58,170 bases of DNA, taken from Micromonospora lutea (GTDB taxonomy: Bacteria > Actinomycetota > Actinomycetes > Mycobacteriales > Micromonosporaceae). Position 1 is the stretch's first letter. Each line of letters starts with the position of its first letter. Made by a program: the position numbers and the translations under genes. Positions 33,667 through 42,572 of the stretch are shown piece by piece. The notes under the pieces are model-generated. The model had not been told where the DNA came from. It was given only the letters and a program-made list of their open reading frames with translations, and did not search any database. The stretch is from assembly GCF_016863535.1 (NCBI RefSeq), contig NZ_BOPB01000036.1, positions 1-58,170 of the forward strand. Reading direction: 5' to 3'.

Positions 33667-34718
33667 CAAGCCTCCCTCACCGAGGTCAGTCCGTGTGCGA
33701 CCAGCGGGGCAACGAGGCCGCCGATGGTGTCGAAGCCCTCGCCGAGGGTCTGGCCGAGGGTGTGCCGGTAGTGGATCCCCTCGCAGATGACGGCGAGCTT
33801 GAAGCAGCCCAGCGCGACGTGCCAGTGCAGGGGACCGACGTCGACGTCGCTGCGACCGGCGTACCTGTCGATCAGCTCGGCACCGCTGGGAAAACCGGCC
33901 CGCGGACCGAGGCCGTCGGCGACCGGATTGCCGTCGGACGCCTCGCTGCCACCGAGCACGTCCCAGTACGTCAGCAGCAGCCCGAGGTCGGCCAGCGGGT
34001 CGCCGAGGGTGGCCATCTCCCAGTCCAGCACCGCCGTCACCGTCACCGGTTCCACGGTGGCGAGGAGGTTGTCCAGCCGGAAGTCCCCGTGCACGATCCG
34101 GCCGGCGTTGGCCCCCTCGGGTGCGGTGGCGGCGAGCCGGTCGCGCAGTTCGTCGATGCCTGGCAGCGGCCGGCTGCGGGAGCGGTCGAGCTGCCCTGAC
34201 CAGCGCCGGACCTGGCGGGCGAGGAAGCCCTCCGGGCGGCCGAAGTCGGCCAGGTCGACCGCTGCGGGCTCGACCGTGTGCAGCGCAGCCAGGGTGTCCA
34301 TCATCGCCATGGCCAGCCCGTGTCGCTGCTCGCCGGTGAGTCGGTCGGTCCGGGAACGGCTGCGGAAGACCTCGCCCGGCACCCGTTCCATCAGGTAAAA
34401 CGGCGCACCCAGCACGTCCGGATCCGAGCAGAGCAGCAGGGCCTCGGGCACCGGGACGTCGGTCGGGGCGAGTGCCGAGATGACCCGGAACTCCCGGGCC
34501 ATGTCGTGTGCGGTGGCCAGCACGTGCCCGAGCGGTGGGCGGCGCAGCACCACCTCCCGCCCACCGGCGTGCACCAGGTAGGTCAGGTTGGACCGACCTC
34601 CGGCGATCAGCTCGGCGCGGAACGCGCCAGCGGCCAGGTCGGGGCGGTGGGCCGCCAGGTAACCGCCCAGCCGGTCCAGATCCAGACCAGCGGGCGAGCC
34701 GGCGGTCGGCTCGGTCAT
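33666..34718 (-). CDS. Phosphotransferase (APH/ACAD11 N-terminal kinase-like) family protein
   Basis: A 350-residue APH-fold kinase. RIVHGDFRLDNLLA is the Brenner motif with the catalytic Asp, and VLDWEMATLGDPLADLGLLL carries the Mg-binding Asp. This subgroup is not an antibiotic kinase; it matches the kinase half of ACAD10/11, which phosphorylates 4-hydroxyacyl-CoAs so that the paired dehydrogenase can process them. The tight coupling to an acyl-CoA dehydrogenase supports this. The start at ATG 34718 begins TEPTAGSPAG; its ribosome site is weak. Confidence 0.88.
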   Translation of the reverse strand: MTEPTAGSPAGLDLDRLGGYLAAHRPDLAAGAFRAELIAGGRSNLTYLVHAGGREVVLRRPPLGHVLATAHDMAREFRVISALAPTDVPVPEALLLCSDPDVLGAPFYLMERVPGEVFRSRSRTDRLTGEQRHGLAMAMMDTLAALHTVEPAAVDLADFGRPEGFLARQVRRWSGQLDRSRSRPLPGIDELRDRLAATAPEGANAGRIVHGDFRLDNLLATVEPVTVTAVLDWEMATLGDPLADLGLLLTYWDVLGGSEASDGNPVADGLGPRAGFPSGAELIDRYAGRSDVDVGPLHWHVALGCFKLAVICEGIHYRHTLGQTLGEGFDTIGGLVAPLVAHGLTSVREA

Positions 34719-34866
34719 CCGGACAGTCCATGGCAGGTGCGGCGGGTTGTCAAGGTCAGGATTGACGCTCGGGACATGGCACCGCAACAGGGACGAAATG
34801 GTCAACTGCCAGGCTGAGACCAGCCTGCCGGCCAGTGTGCCGGCCCGCCAAGCGGAGGGGTTTGAC

Positions 34867-35568
34867 ATGTTGCTGCGCGTTCGGGTCACCCTGCCGGATC
34901 GTCCCGGCACGCTCGGTCAGGTGGCACGCACCCTTGGTGTGTCAGGGGCGGACATCGTCCAGGTGGTGGTGCTCGAACGCCTCGGCGGGCGGGCGGTCGA
35001 CGACTTCACGGTGGTGTGGCCGGGCGCCGCGCGGGTGGAGCGGCTGCTGGCCGGCCTGGCGGTGATCCCCGGCGTACGGGTGGACGGGGTCTGGCGGGCG
35101 ATCGGCGCGCCCACCACCACCGGCCAGGACGCCGAGTTGCTGGCCCAGGTCGCCGCCAACCCGGTCGAGGGGCTGGCCACCCTGGTCGACGCGGTACCCG
35201 GGCTGCTCGCCGCCGACTGGGCGGTCGTCGCGATGGTGCCGGTCGACTGGGCGTCCCGCACCGGGGGTGGTGGTGCGACGGTGGGGCACGCCAGCTGGCG
35301 TACGCCGGTGCCGCCGAAGCTGCCGGAGGTGACCCCGCTGCGTGCCCGGGCGATGACCGCGACCGACAACGATCATTTCGCGGTCGCGCCGTTCGGCCGG
35401 GCCGGGCTGGTCCTGGTGGTCTCCCGCGAGCACAGCGAGACGCTGACGCCGGCCGCCTTCCACGCCACCGAAGTGGACCGGCTCGCGCAACTGGTCCGCG
35501 CCAGCGCGGTGATCCTGGGGGACCGGCTCGACCTGGTGGGCGCTCCGCCGGTCAGCGCCAACCCCTGA
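34867..35568 (+). CDS. ACT-domain amino-acid-binding protein
   Basis: A 233-residue protein opening with an ACT domain: LLRVRVTLPDRPGTLGQVAR, then VSGADIVQVVVLER (residues 2-45). The C-terminal ~150 residues have a GAF-like appearance (AVAPFGRAGLVLVVSREHS) without a clear catalytic motif. ACT domains bind amino acids as effectors, so it may be a small-molecule sensor. ATG 34867 has GGAGGGG seven bases upstream. It is divergent from the phosphotransferase gene. Confidence 0.82.
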   Translation: MLLRVRVTLPDRPGTLGQVARTLGVSGADIVQVVVLERLGGRAVDDFTVVWPGAARVERLLAGLAVIPGVRVDGVWRAIGAPTTTGQDAELLAQVAANPVEGLATLVDAVPGLLAADWAVVAMVPVDWASRTGGGGATVGHASWRTPVPPKLPEVTPLRARAMTATDNDHFAVAPFGRAGLVLVVSREHSETLTPAAFHATEVDRLAQLVRASAVILGDRLDLVGAPPVSANP

Positions 35569-35627
35569 CCGGCAACTGTCACGTGGTGGCGATGGCCGCG
35601 TAGCCGGCCGATACGACCGGGTCGGTC

Positions 35628-35657
35628 TTCACAAAGCGGTGACCGGAGCATTACATT
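35628..35657 (+). promoter_or_regulatory. Predicted promoter of the GH9 cellulase gene
   Basis: TTCACA (35628-35633) and TACATT (35652-35657), 18 bases apart, precede the CebR box by 12 bases. The start codon is at 35787. Confidence 0.5.
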
Positions 35658-35669
35658 GCTGACTATCCA

Positions 35670-35683
35670 TGGGAGCGCTCCCG
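35670..35683. promoter_or_regulatory. CebR-type operator box upstream of the GH9 cellulase
   Basis: TGGGAGCGCTCCCG matches the CebR/CelR operator TGGGAGCGCTCCCA at 13 of 14 positions. It lies just downstream of the predicted -10, where a repressor would block initiation. It links the secreted cellulase to the ceb operon 10 kb upstream. Confidence 0.9.
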
Positions 35684-35786
35684 GTCCTGTTTGGAGCTAC
35701 CTCGCCACCACCGTCGGCAGCCCGTTCCGCCCGACCTGGCCCCGCCTCCGTCGACGCTGCCGGCCACGCATCGACAGGAGTCGTCC

Positions 35787-38729
35787 ATGCACGAACCGAC
35801 CCGGCTGGGCCGTTCCGACGGCCATCGACACCGACCGGATCAGCCCTGGCCGCACCGCCGTCCCGATCAGCCCTGGCCCCGCCGGATGCTCGCCACGGTC
35901 ACCGCGCTCGCCGCCGGTCTCGCACTCGCCATCGGCGTACCTGGGGCTGCCGCCTCCGCCGCGCCGACCGACGGAGGCGTGTCCGCCGCGGCGCCGGCCT
36001 TCAACTACGCCGAGGCGCTCCAGAAGTCACTGCTGTTCTACGAGGCGCAGCAGTCCGGGAAACTGCCGGACTGGAACCGGGTCTCGTGGCGCGGTGATTC
36101 GGCACTTCGCGACGGCTCGGATGTCGGAATCGACCTCACCGGTGGCTGGTACGACGCCGGTGACCACGTGAAGTTCGGCTTCCCGATGGCGTTCACCACC
36201 ACCATGCTGGCCTGGGGCGCGGTCGAGTACCGGGCCGGGTACGCCGCCTCCGGCCAACTCACCCACCTGCTGAACAATCTGCGCTTCGTCAACGACTACT
36301 TCGTCAAGGCACACCCGTCGCCGAACGTCCTCTACGGGCAGGTGGGCAAGGGCGACGACGACCACAAGTGGTGGGGGCCGGCCGAGGTGATGCCGATGGC
36401 GCGGCCCGCGTACAAGATCGACGCCAGCTGTGGCGGCGCGGACCTGGCGGGGGAGACCGCCGCCGCGATGGCCGCCTCGTCCATGGTCTTCCGGCCCACG
36501 GACGCCGCCTACGCCGACAAACTGCTCACCCACGCGCGGCAGCTCTACACCTTCGCCGACACCGTGCGGAAGAACTACCACGAGTGCATCACCGACGCCA
36601 CCAGCTTCTACCGCTCCTGGAGCGGCTACCAGGACGAACTGGTCTGGGGCGCGATCTGGTTGTACCGGGCCACCGGCGACGCCACGTACCTGGCCAAGGC
36701 GGAGAGCGAGTACGACAAGCTCGGCACCGAGCCGCAGACCACCACCCGCTCCTACAAGTGGACCGTCGCCTGGGACAACAAGCAGTTCGGGGCGTACGTG
36801 CTGCTGGCCAACCTGACCGGCAAGCAGAAGTACATCGACGACGCCAACCGGTGGCTGGACTTCTGGACCGTCGGCGTCAACGGCGAGCGGATCCGGTACT
36901 CGCCCGGCGGGATGGCGGTGCTCGACTCGTGGGGTGCGCTGCGCTACGCCGCCAACACCGCGTTCGCCGCGCTGGTCTACAGCGACAAGACCACCGACGC
37001 GACCCGCAAGGCGCGCTACCACGATTTCGCCGTCCGGCAGATCAACTACGCGCTCGGCGACAACCCGCGCAACTCCAGCTACCTGATCGGGTTCGGCACC
37101 AACTCGCCGAAGAACCCGCACCACCGCACCGCGCACGGCTCCTGGTGGGACAGCATGACCGTACCCACTGAGACCCGGCACACCCTCTACGGCGCGTTGG
37201 TCGGAGGCCCGTCCTCGCCGAACGACGCGTACACCGACAACCGGTCGGACTACGTGATGAACGAGGTGGCTACCGACTACAACGCCGGCTTCACCTCCGC
37301 GCTGGCCCGGCTGTCCCAGGAGTACGGCGGCACCCCGCTGGCCAATTTCCCGGTCGCCGAGCGGCCCGACATCGACGAGCTGACCGTGGAAACCACGGTC
37401 ATGCAGAACGAGACCCGGGCCACCGGGCTCAAGGTCATGATCTACAACAAGTCGGCGTTCCCGGCACGGGCACTGACCGACGCCAAGTTCCGCTACTACT
37501 TCCGCCCCGACGGCACCGGCCCGGTCACCGTCACCCCCGGCTACACCCAGGGCTGCCCAGCGCCGTCCACCGCCCGACAGGCCAGCGGTGACCTCTGGTA
37601 CGTGGAGGTCGACTGCACCGGGCACACCATCGCACCGGCCGGCCAGTCACAGCACCGGATGGAGGTGCAGTTCAAGGTAGGGGTGCCCGAGGGTGGCACC
37701 TGGAACACCGCCAACGACCCGTCGTTCCAGGCCACCGCCGGGCCGAACCGCAACGTGCCGCTCTACGCCGGCGGGGTGCGGGTGTGGGGTGAAGAGCCGA
37801 CGTCCAGCGCGGACACCACCCCGCCCACCACCCCCGGTACGCCGGTCGCCTCCGGGCTCACCTCCCGCTCGGTGAACCTGACCTGGACGCCATCCACCGA
37901 CACCGGCAGCGGGATCGACAACTACAGCGTCAGCATCCGCATGGTCGGCAGTGATGCGATCGAGCTCCGCAACACCGCCACGAACTCGTTGACGTTGAAC
38001 GACCTGACGCCCGCCCGGACGTACGTGTTCGGCGTCTACGCCCGGGACAAGGCCGGCAACCTCTCGTCCATGTCGCCGACGTTGACGGTGACCACCCCCG
38101 CCGTCGACGACGGGGACACCACGCCGCCGACCGCGCCGAGCAGCCTGGCGGCATCGAGGATCACCACCGACGGCGCGACCCTGACCTGGTCCCCGTCGAC
38201 CGACAACGTGGGCGTGACCGGTTATCGGATCTACCGCACCCTGCTGGGCGAGGTCCTGGTCGCCACCGTCACCGGCACCACGTACACGGTGACCGGGCTG
38301 GACCCGGAGACGAGATACCACTTCTACGTGGTGGCGATCGACGCGGCCGGCAACGCCTCACCGCCGTCGGAGATGGTGACGGTGACCACGTCGGTGCCGT
38401 TGCCGACCTCGCCCTGCCGGATCAGCTACGGCGTCAACGACTGGGGTAGCGGCTTCACCGCCAGCATCACGATCACCAACACCGGTACCTCGGCGATCAA
38501 CGGCTGGACGCTGGCGTTCACCTTCCCGCACGCCGGACAGCGAGTGGGCCAGAGCTGGTCGGCCACCTTCCAGCAGAGCGGCACGGCGGTGACCGCGACG
38601 AGCCTGTCCTACAACGGCAACCTGGCACCGGGCGGCTCGACGAGCATCGGTTTCAACGGTACGCACACCGGCAGCAACCCGCCGCCGACGAGCTTCACGC
38701 TCAACGGCGCCACCTGCACCATCGCCTGA
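35787..38729 (+). CDS. Secreted GH9 cellulase with CBM3c, two FN3 and CBM2 domains (processive endoglucanase type)
   Basis: A 980-residue modular enzyme. A long signal peptide (hydrophobic part LATVTALAAGLALAIGVPG) is followed by the GH9 catalytic domain (~70-515), with the Asp pair in GGWYDAGDHVKFGFPMAF and the proton donor in SDYVMNEVATDYNAGF. A CBM3c-like module (~525-665) follows, then two FN3 repeats (~675-770, ~775-865, each with TPPT...LTWTPSTD-type starts) and a CBM2 (~875-980). GH9-CBM3c-FN3-CBM2 is the plan of Thermobifida Cel9A, a processive endoglucanase that releases cellotetraose and smaller. AGGAG precedes ATG 35787. Confidence 0.94.
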   Translation: MHEPTRLGRSDGHRHRPDQPWPHRRPDQPWPRRMLATVTALAAGLALAIGVPGAAASAAPTDGGVSAAAPAFNYAEALQKSLLFYEAQQSGKLPDWNRVSWRGDSALRDGSDVGIDLTGGWYDAGDHVKFGFPMAFTTTMLAWGAVEYRAGYAASGQLTHLLNNLRFVNDYFVKAHPSPNVLYGQVGKGDDDHKWWGPAEVMPMARPAYKIDASCGGADLAGETAAAMAASSMVFRPTDAAYADKLLTHARQLYTFADTVRKNYHECITDATSFYRSWSGYQDELVWGAIWLYRATGDATYLAKAESEYDKLGTEPQTTTRSYKWTVAWDNKQFGAYVLLANLTGKQKYIDDANRWLDFWTVGVNGERIRYSPGGMAVLDSWGALRYAANTAFAALVYSDKTTDATRKARYHDFAVRQINYALGDNPRNSSYLIGFGTNSPKNPHHRTAHGSWWDSMTVPTETRHTLYGALVGGPSSPNDAYTDNRSDYVMNEVATDYNAGFTSALARLSQEYGGTPLANFPVAERPDIDELTVETTVMQNETRATGLKVMIYNKSAFPARALTDAKFRYYFRPDGTGPVTVTPGYTQGCPAPSTARQASGDLWYVEVDCTGHTIAPAGQSQHRMEVQFKVGVPEGGTWNTANDPSFQATAGPNRNVPLYAGGVRVWGEEPTSSADTTPPTTPGTPVASGLTSRSVNLTWTPSTDTGSGIDNYSVSIRMVGSDAIELRNTATNSLTLNDLTPARTYVFGVYARDKAGNLSSMSPTLTVTTPAVDDGDTTPPTAPSSLAASRITTDGATLTWSPSTDNVGVTGYRIYRTLLGEVLVATVTGTTYTVTGLDPETRYHFYVVAIDAAGNASPPSEMVTVTTSVPLPTSPCRISYGVNDWGSGFTASITITNTGTSAINGWTLAFTFPHAGQRVGQSWSATFQQSGTAVTATSLSYNGNLAPGGSTSIGFNGTHTGSNPPPTSFTLNGATCTIA

Positions 38730-38748
38730 CATTCGACCGACCGAGTCG

Positions 38749-38785
38749 CACCGCCAGGCCGGGAACCACTCCCGGCCTGGCGGTG
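38749..38785. terminator. Strong hairpin between the GH9 and GNAT genes
   Basis: A perfect 16-bp stem, 38749-38764 with 38770-38785, and the loop ACCAC. It can terminate both convergent genes. Confidence 0.8.
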
Positions 38786-38803
38786 TCCGGGTGGCGGGAG
38801 CGG

Positions 38804-39313
38804 TCAGTCGCGCAGGTCGTCGGCGAGGAGATCCATCAGCAGGCCGTCGTGCCAGCGGCCGTCCGCGCCCCGCTCGTAGCGGCGCATCACCCCTACCGTC
38901 CGGAAACCCACCTTCGCGTACGCCCGGATGGCGGCGGTGTTCGACGCCGCCGGGTCGATGGTGAAGCGGTGGTGGCCGTGGACGTCGATCAGGTGCCGGA
39001 TCAGGATGCGGATGGCGTCCCCGGCGAGCCCGGCACCGCGTACCGAGGGGTCGAGGAAGATGTCGATGCCGGCGTGCCGGTAGTCCGGGTCGTCCTCGGC
39101 GTGCCAGTGGATCGCACCGATCACCCGGTCGCCGTGCTCGATGGCGTACACCGAGAGGCCCTCGTCGGCGAGGTCCTCCTCGACGGCGGTGACCAGGTCG
39201 TCGCCGCCGCGCCACCAGCGGCGTACCTCGGGAGTGGCGCGGATCGTCGCCAGCGTGGGTACGTCCGCGGTCGTCGCCGGCCGCAGCGTCACGGTCTGTC
39301 CGCGCAGCTCCAT
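38804..39313 (-). CDS. GNAT-family N-acetyltransferase (AAC(6')-like)
   Basis: A 169-residue acetyltransferase. VTLRPATTADVPTLATIRAT opens the fold, IGAIHWHAEDD is the central strand, and PSVRGAGLAGDAIRILIRHL is the acetyl-CoA pyrophosphate loop. NTAAIRAYAKVGFRTVGVMR is the C-terminal motif. It resembles the AAC(6')/RimJ-type group; the substrate is unknown. It starts 2 bases after the bsaP stop and so belongs to the bioB-bsaP transcript. Confidence 0.88.
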   Translation of the reverse strand: MELRGQTVTLRPATTADVPTLATIRATPEVRRWWRGGDDLVTAVEEDLADEGLSVYAIEHGDRVIGAIHWHAEDDPDYRHAGIDIFLDPSVRGAGLAGDAIRILIRHLIDVHGHHRFTIDPAASNTAAIRAYAKVGFRTVGVMRRYERGADGRWHDGLLMDLLADDLRD

Positions 39314-39315
39314 GC

Positions 39316-39525
39316 TCAACCCCGTGCTTCTCCGTGCTCGACGCAGGTCGCCGTCCAGCCGACGGGCAGCACCTGCACCTTCATCCGGCGTCGACAGTGG
39401 ATGCAGAAGCGCGGCGGCTCCAGTGACCGGGCGGCCGCGCACCTGTCGTGCTCACCGGTGACGGCAGCTCCGCCGCACCGGTCGCACCACGGTGCCTGCG
39501 GCTCGCGATCGCCCATCACCGTCAC
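39316..39525 (-). CDS. bsaP: Biotin synthase auxiliary protein
   Basis: A 69-residue Cys-rich protein. It has two CxxC pairs, APWCDRCGGA and PRFCIHCRRR, plus two further Cys. Size, cysteines and position directly after bioB match BsaP, the small protein that actinobacterial BioB needs for activity, probably by supporting its auxiliary Fe-S cluster as a sulfur donor. The GTG at 39525 overlaps the bioB stop by 4 bases (GTGA); ATG 39516 is the alternative start. Confidence 0.85.
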   Translation of the reverse strand: MTVMGDREPQAPWCDRCGGAAVTGEHDRCAAARSLEPPRFCIHCRRRMKVQVLPVGWTATCVEHGEARG

Positions 39526-40517
39526 AGGGTTGCCGACAGCGCCTTGACCGGCATCTTCAGCTCGTCGAGCAGCTTGAGGTCGTCGGTTGCCGAACGGCCG
39601 AGGGTGGTCAGGTAGTTCCCGACGATCACGGCGTTGATGCCGCCGAGCAGTCCGTCGCGGGTGCCGAGATCACCCAGGGTGATCTCCCGGCCGCCCGCGT
39701 ACCGGAGGATGGTGCGCGGCATGGCCAGCCGGAAGGCGGCGATGGCCCGCAACGCGTCCTTGCCCTCGATCACCGGCCGGTCGCCCAGCGGCGTGCCGGG
39801 CCGGGGGTTGAGGAAGTTCAGCGGCACCTCGTGCGGGTCGAGCTCGGCGAGCTGGGCGGCGAACTCGGCCCGCTGCGCCAGGGTTTCGCCGAGGCCGAGG
39901 ATGCCACCGCAGCAGACCTCCATGCCGGATTCGCGGACCATCCGCAGGGTCTCCCAGCGCTCCTCCCAGGAGTGCGTGGTGACCACGTTCGGGAAGTACG
40001 ACCGGCAGGTTTCCAGGTTGTGGTTGTAGCGGTGCACACCCATGTCGACCAGCTCGTCGACCTGCTCCTGGGTGAGCATGCCGAGCGAGGCGGCGACCTG
40101 GATGTCGACCTCGGACCTGATCGCGGCGACGCCCTCACGCATCTGCTTCATCAGCCGGGTATCCGGACCGCGTACGGCGGCCACGATGCAGAACTCCGTC
40201 GCCCCGGTGGCGGCGGTCTGCTTCGCCGCCTGCACCAGCGAGGGGATGTCCAGCCACACCGACCGCACCGGCGAGGTGAACAGGCCGGACTGGGAACAGA
40301 AGTGGCAGTCCTCCGGGCAGCCGCCGGTCTTCAGCGACACGATGCCCTCGACCTCGACCTCCGGGCCGCACCAGCGCATCCGGACCTCGTGGGCGAGCTG
40401 GAGCGTGGCGGACAGGTGCTCGTCGGGCAGGTTCAGCACGGCGAGGACACCGGCCTCGTCGAGACCGACGCCGTTGTTCAGCACCTGGTCCCGGGCCTGG
40501 TCGAGGATCTCTGGCAT
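39522..40517 (-). CDS. bioB: Biotin synthase
   Basis: A 331-residue radical-SAM enzyme. The cluster motif CxxxCxxC is in KTGGCPEDCHFCSQSGLF. RYNHNLETCRSYFPNVVTTH and CCGGILGLGET are the BioB family signatures that hold cofactor and substrate. It inserts sulfur into dethiobiotin in the last step of biotin synthesis. It is first in bioB-bsaP-GNAT and divergent from bioF-bioD. The 175-base gap holds a possible bioB promoter (on the minus strand TTTACC, 18 bases, TAGGGT). Confidence 0.96.
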   Translation of the reverse strand: MPEILDQARDQVLNNGVGLDEAGVLAVLNLPDEHLSATLQLAHEVRMRWCGPEVEVEGIVSLKTGGCPEDCHFCSQSGLFTSPVRSVWLDIPSLVQAAKQTAATGATEFCIVAAVRGPDTRLMKQMREGVAAIRSEVDIQVAASLGMLTQEQVDELVDMGVHRYNHNLETCRSYFPNVVTTHSWEERWETLRMVRESGMEVCCGGILGLGETLAQRAEFAAQLAELDPHEVPLNFLNPRPGTPLGDRPVIEGKDALRAIAAFRLAMPRTILRYAGGREITLGDLGTRDGLLGGINAVIVGNYLTTLGRSATDDLKLLDELKMPVKALSATL

Positions 40518-40691
40518 GGCACGTACCCTACAAGGCCCTTTCGCGGACGGTAAACGAGCGCGCACGGCGGCGTGCGGACCCGCGTCCGCGTGGTGCGGCG
40601 AGCCGCACCACGCCACGCCGGGGCAGCCACGGCGGGTGGTAACTTCGCCCGGCGGAAGCGCCTGACGGGCGGGAACCGGCGGGGAAGGGAC

Positions 40692-41834
40692 GTGGCGGTG
40701 GCGGACTGGCTGGCGGCACTGGACCGCCGCGCCGAGCTGCGGGCGAAGGCGGGGCTGACGCGCCGGCTGCATTCGCGCGCCGCCACCGACGGCATGGTCG
40801 ACCTGGCCGGCAACGATTATCTCGGTCTGGCCACGCACCCCGAGGTGATCGCCGCCGCGGCCCGCTCTCTCGCCGCGTACGGGCTGGGTGCGACCGGTTC
40901 GCGGCTGGTCCGCGGCTCCACCGAAGTCCACCACACGCTGGAGACGACGCTCGCCGACTGGCTCGGCACCGACCGGTCCCTGGTCTTCTCCTCCGGGTAC
41001 CTGGCCAACCTCGGCGCGATCCGCGCGCTGGTGCGTCCCCGCACGCTGCTGGTCTCCGACGCGCACAACCATGCCTCCCTGATCGACGGCTGTCGGATCT
41101 CCGGTGCCGAGACGGTGGTGACCCCGCACGCCGACGTGACGGCGGTTGCCGCCGCCCTCCAGGGCGCGCCGGGCCGACCGGCGGTGGTGATCACCGAGTC
41201 GGTCTTCTCGGTCGACGGTGATCTGGCACCGTTGGCGCGGCTGCACGCCGTCGCCCGCGAACATGGGGCGGTACTGCTGGTCGACGACGCGCACGCGCTG
41301 GGCGTGGTCGGCCCGGACGGTGCCGGCGCGGTGGCCGGAGCGGGGTTGGCCGGTGAGCCTGACGTGGTGATCACCGCGACCCTGTCCAAGGCGCTCGGTG
41401 GGGCCGGTGGCGTGGTGGCGGGCCCGGCCGAGTTCGTCCGGCACCTGGTGGAGACCGCCCGAACCTTCATCTACGACACCGCCCTGCCGCCCGTGGTGGC
41501 GGCCGGGGTGCAGGCCGCCGTCGGTCTGGCCCGCTCCGGCGCTGGTCTGCGCGCCGAGCTGGCCGAGCGGGCCGCCCTCGCAGTGGACCGGCTGCGCGCC
41601 GCCGGTCTGGACGTCTCCGCAGCCGACGCCGCCGTCGTTTCGATCACCGCTGCGGGTCCGGAGGCGGCGGCGGCGTGGGCCGCCGCCTGCCGGGACCGGG
41701 GCGTGGCCGTCGGCTGTTTCCGCCCGCCATCCACCCCCGACAGCCGATCGAGGCTACGGCTGACCGTCAGCGCCGGCGCGCCGCGGGCGGACTTCGAACA
41801 CGCCCTGGAGGTCATCGTGAAGTGTGCGCCATGA
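40692..41834 (+). CDS. bioF: 8-amino-7-oxononanoate synthase
   Basis: A 380-residue PLP enzyme of the alpha-oxoamine synthase family. Family segments are DLAGNDYLGLATHPEV, GATGSRLVRGSTEVHHTLE, LVDDAHALGVVGPDG and the PLP-Lys region ITATLSKALGGAGG. It joins alanine with pimeloyl-ACP or -CoA. The start is GTG 40692 or GTG 40698 behind GGGGAAGGG; the frame extends further upstream but reads as Arg-rich non-coding sequence. Its stop overlaps bioD. bioA is not in the window. Confidence 0.93.
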   Translation: MAVADWLAALDRRAELRAKAGLTRRLHSRAATDGMVDLAGNDYLGLATHPEVIAAAARSLAAYGLGATGSRLVRGSTEVHHTLETTLADWLGTDRSLVFSSGYLANLGAIRALVRPRTLLVSDAHNHASLIDGCRISGAETVVTPHADVTAVAAALQGAPGRPAVVITESVFSVDGDLAPLARLHAVAREHGAVLLVDDAHALGVVGPDGAGAVAGAGLAGEPDVVITATLSKALGGAGGVVAGPAEFVRHLVETARTFIYDTALPPVVAAGVQAAVGLARSGAGLRAELAERAALAVDRLRAAGLDVSAADAAVVSITAAGPEAAAAWAAACRDRGVAVGCFRPPSTPDSRSRLRLTVSAGAPRADFEHALEVIVKCAP

Positions 41835-42559
41835 CGGATCAGTGGCGTGGACCGGTGCTGGTCACCGGCACCGACACCGAGGTCGGCAAGACGGTGGTGA
41901 CCGCGGCGATCACGGCTGCCGCGCAGGCGGCGGGATTACGGGTCGCGGTGGTCAAACCGGGCCAGACCGGTACGGCCACCGGCGATCCCGGCGATGTCGA
42001 GGTGGTCACCCGACTGGCCGCCCCGATGACCGGGCGTACGTTGGCCAGCTTCCCGGACCCGCTCGCTCCGCTGGCCGCCGCCCGGGTGGCCGAACTGCCG
42101 CCGTTGGAGCTGTACAACGCGGTCGACGCGGTGCGGGAAGAGGCGGACAAGCACGACCTGGTGCTGGTCGAGGGGGCCGGCGGGCTGCTCGTACCGATGG
42201 GGCTGCGGCCCTCGGGGGAGCCGTGGACGGTCGCCGACCTGGCCGTGTCGCTGGGTGCTCCGGCGGTGGTGGTGGCCCGCGCCGGTCTGGGCACCCTCAA
42301 CCACACCGCGCTCACCCTGGAGGCACTTGACCGGCGGGCCGTGCCGGCCGGCGTGGTGATCGGCGCCTGGCCGGCCGAACCTGAGCTGGTGCACTGGGCC
42401 AATGTCAGTGATCTGTTGCCGGATCTGCTCGGCGCGCTGCCGGCCGGGGCCGGAACGATGGACCCGGGAGTCTTCCGGCGGTCCGCGCCGGGCTGGCTCA
42501 CTCCGGCGCTGTACGGGGTCCTCGACGACTGGCGGGCCTGGGCCGACGAGATCAACTGA
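41831..42559 (+). CDS. bioD: Dethiobiotin synthetase
   Basis: A 242-residue ATPase with the P-loop VLVTGTDTEVGKTVVTAAI (residues 9-27), VVKPGQTG (the Lys that contacts the carbamate) and LVLVEGAGGLLVPMG. It closes the ureido ring from diaminopelargonate, CO2 and ATP. Its ATG overlaps the bioF stop (ATGA, 41831-41834), so the two are translationally coupled. It converges with the P450 gene. Confidence 0.95.
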   Translation: MTDQWRGPVLVTGTDTEVGKTVVTAAITAAAQAAGLRVAVVKPGQTGTATGDPGDVEVVTRLAAPMTGRTLASFPDPLAPLAAARVAELPPLELYNAVDAVREEADKHDLVLVEGAGGLLVPMGLRPSGEPWTVADLAVSLGAPAVVVARAGLGTLNHTALTLEALDRRAVPAGVVIGAWPAEPELVHWANVSDLLPDLLGALPAGAGTMDPGVFRRSAPGWLTPALYGVLDDWRAWADEIN

Positions 42560-42572
42560 GGCTGGGCGACGC

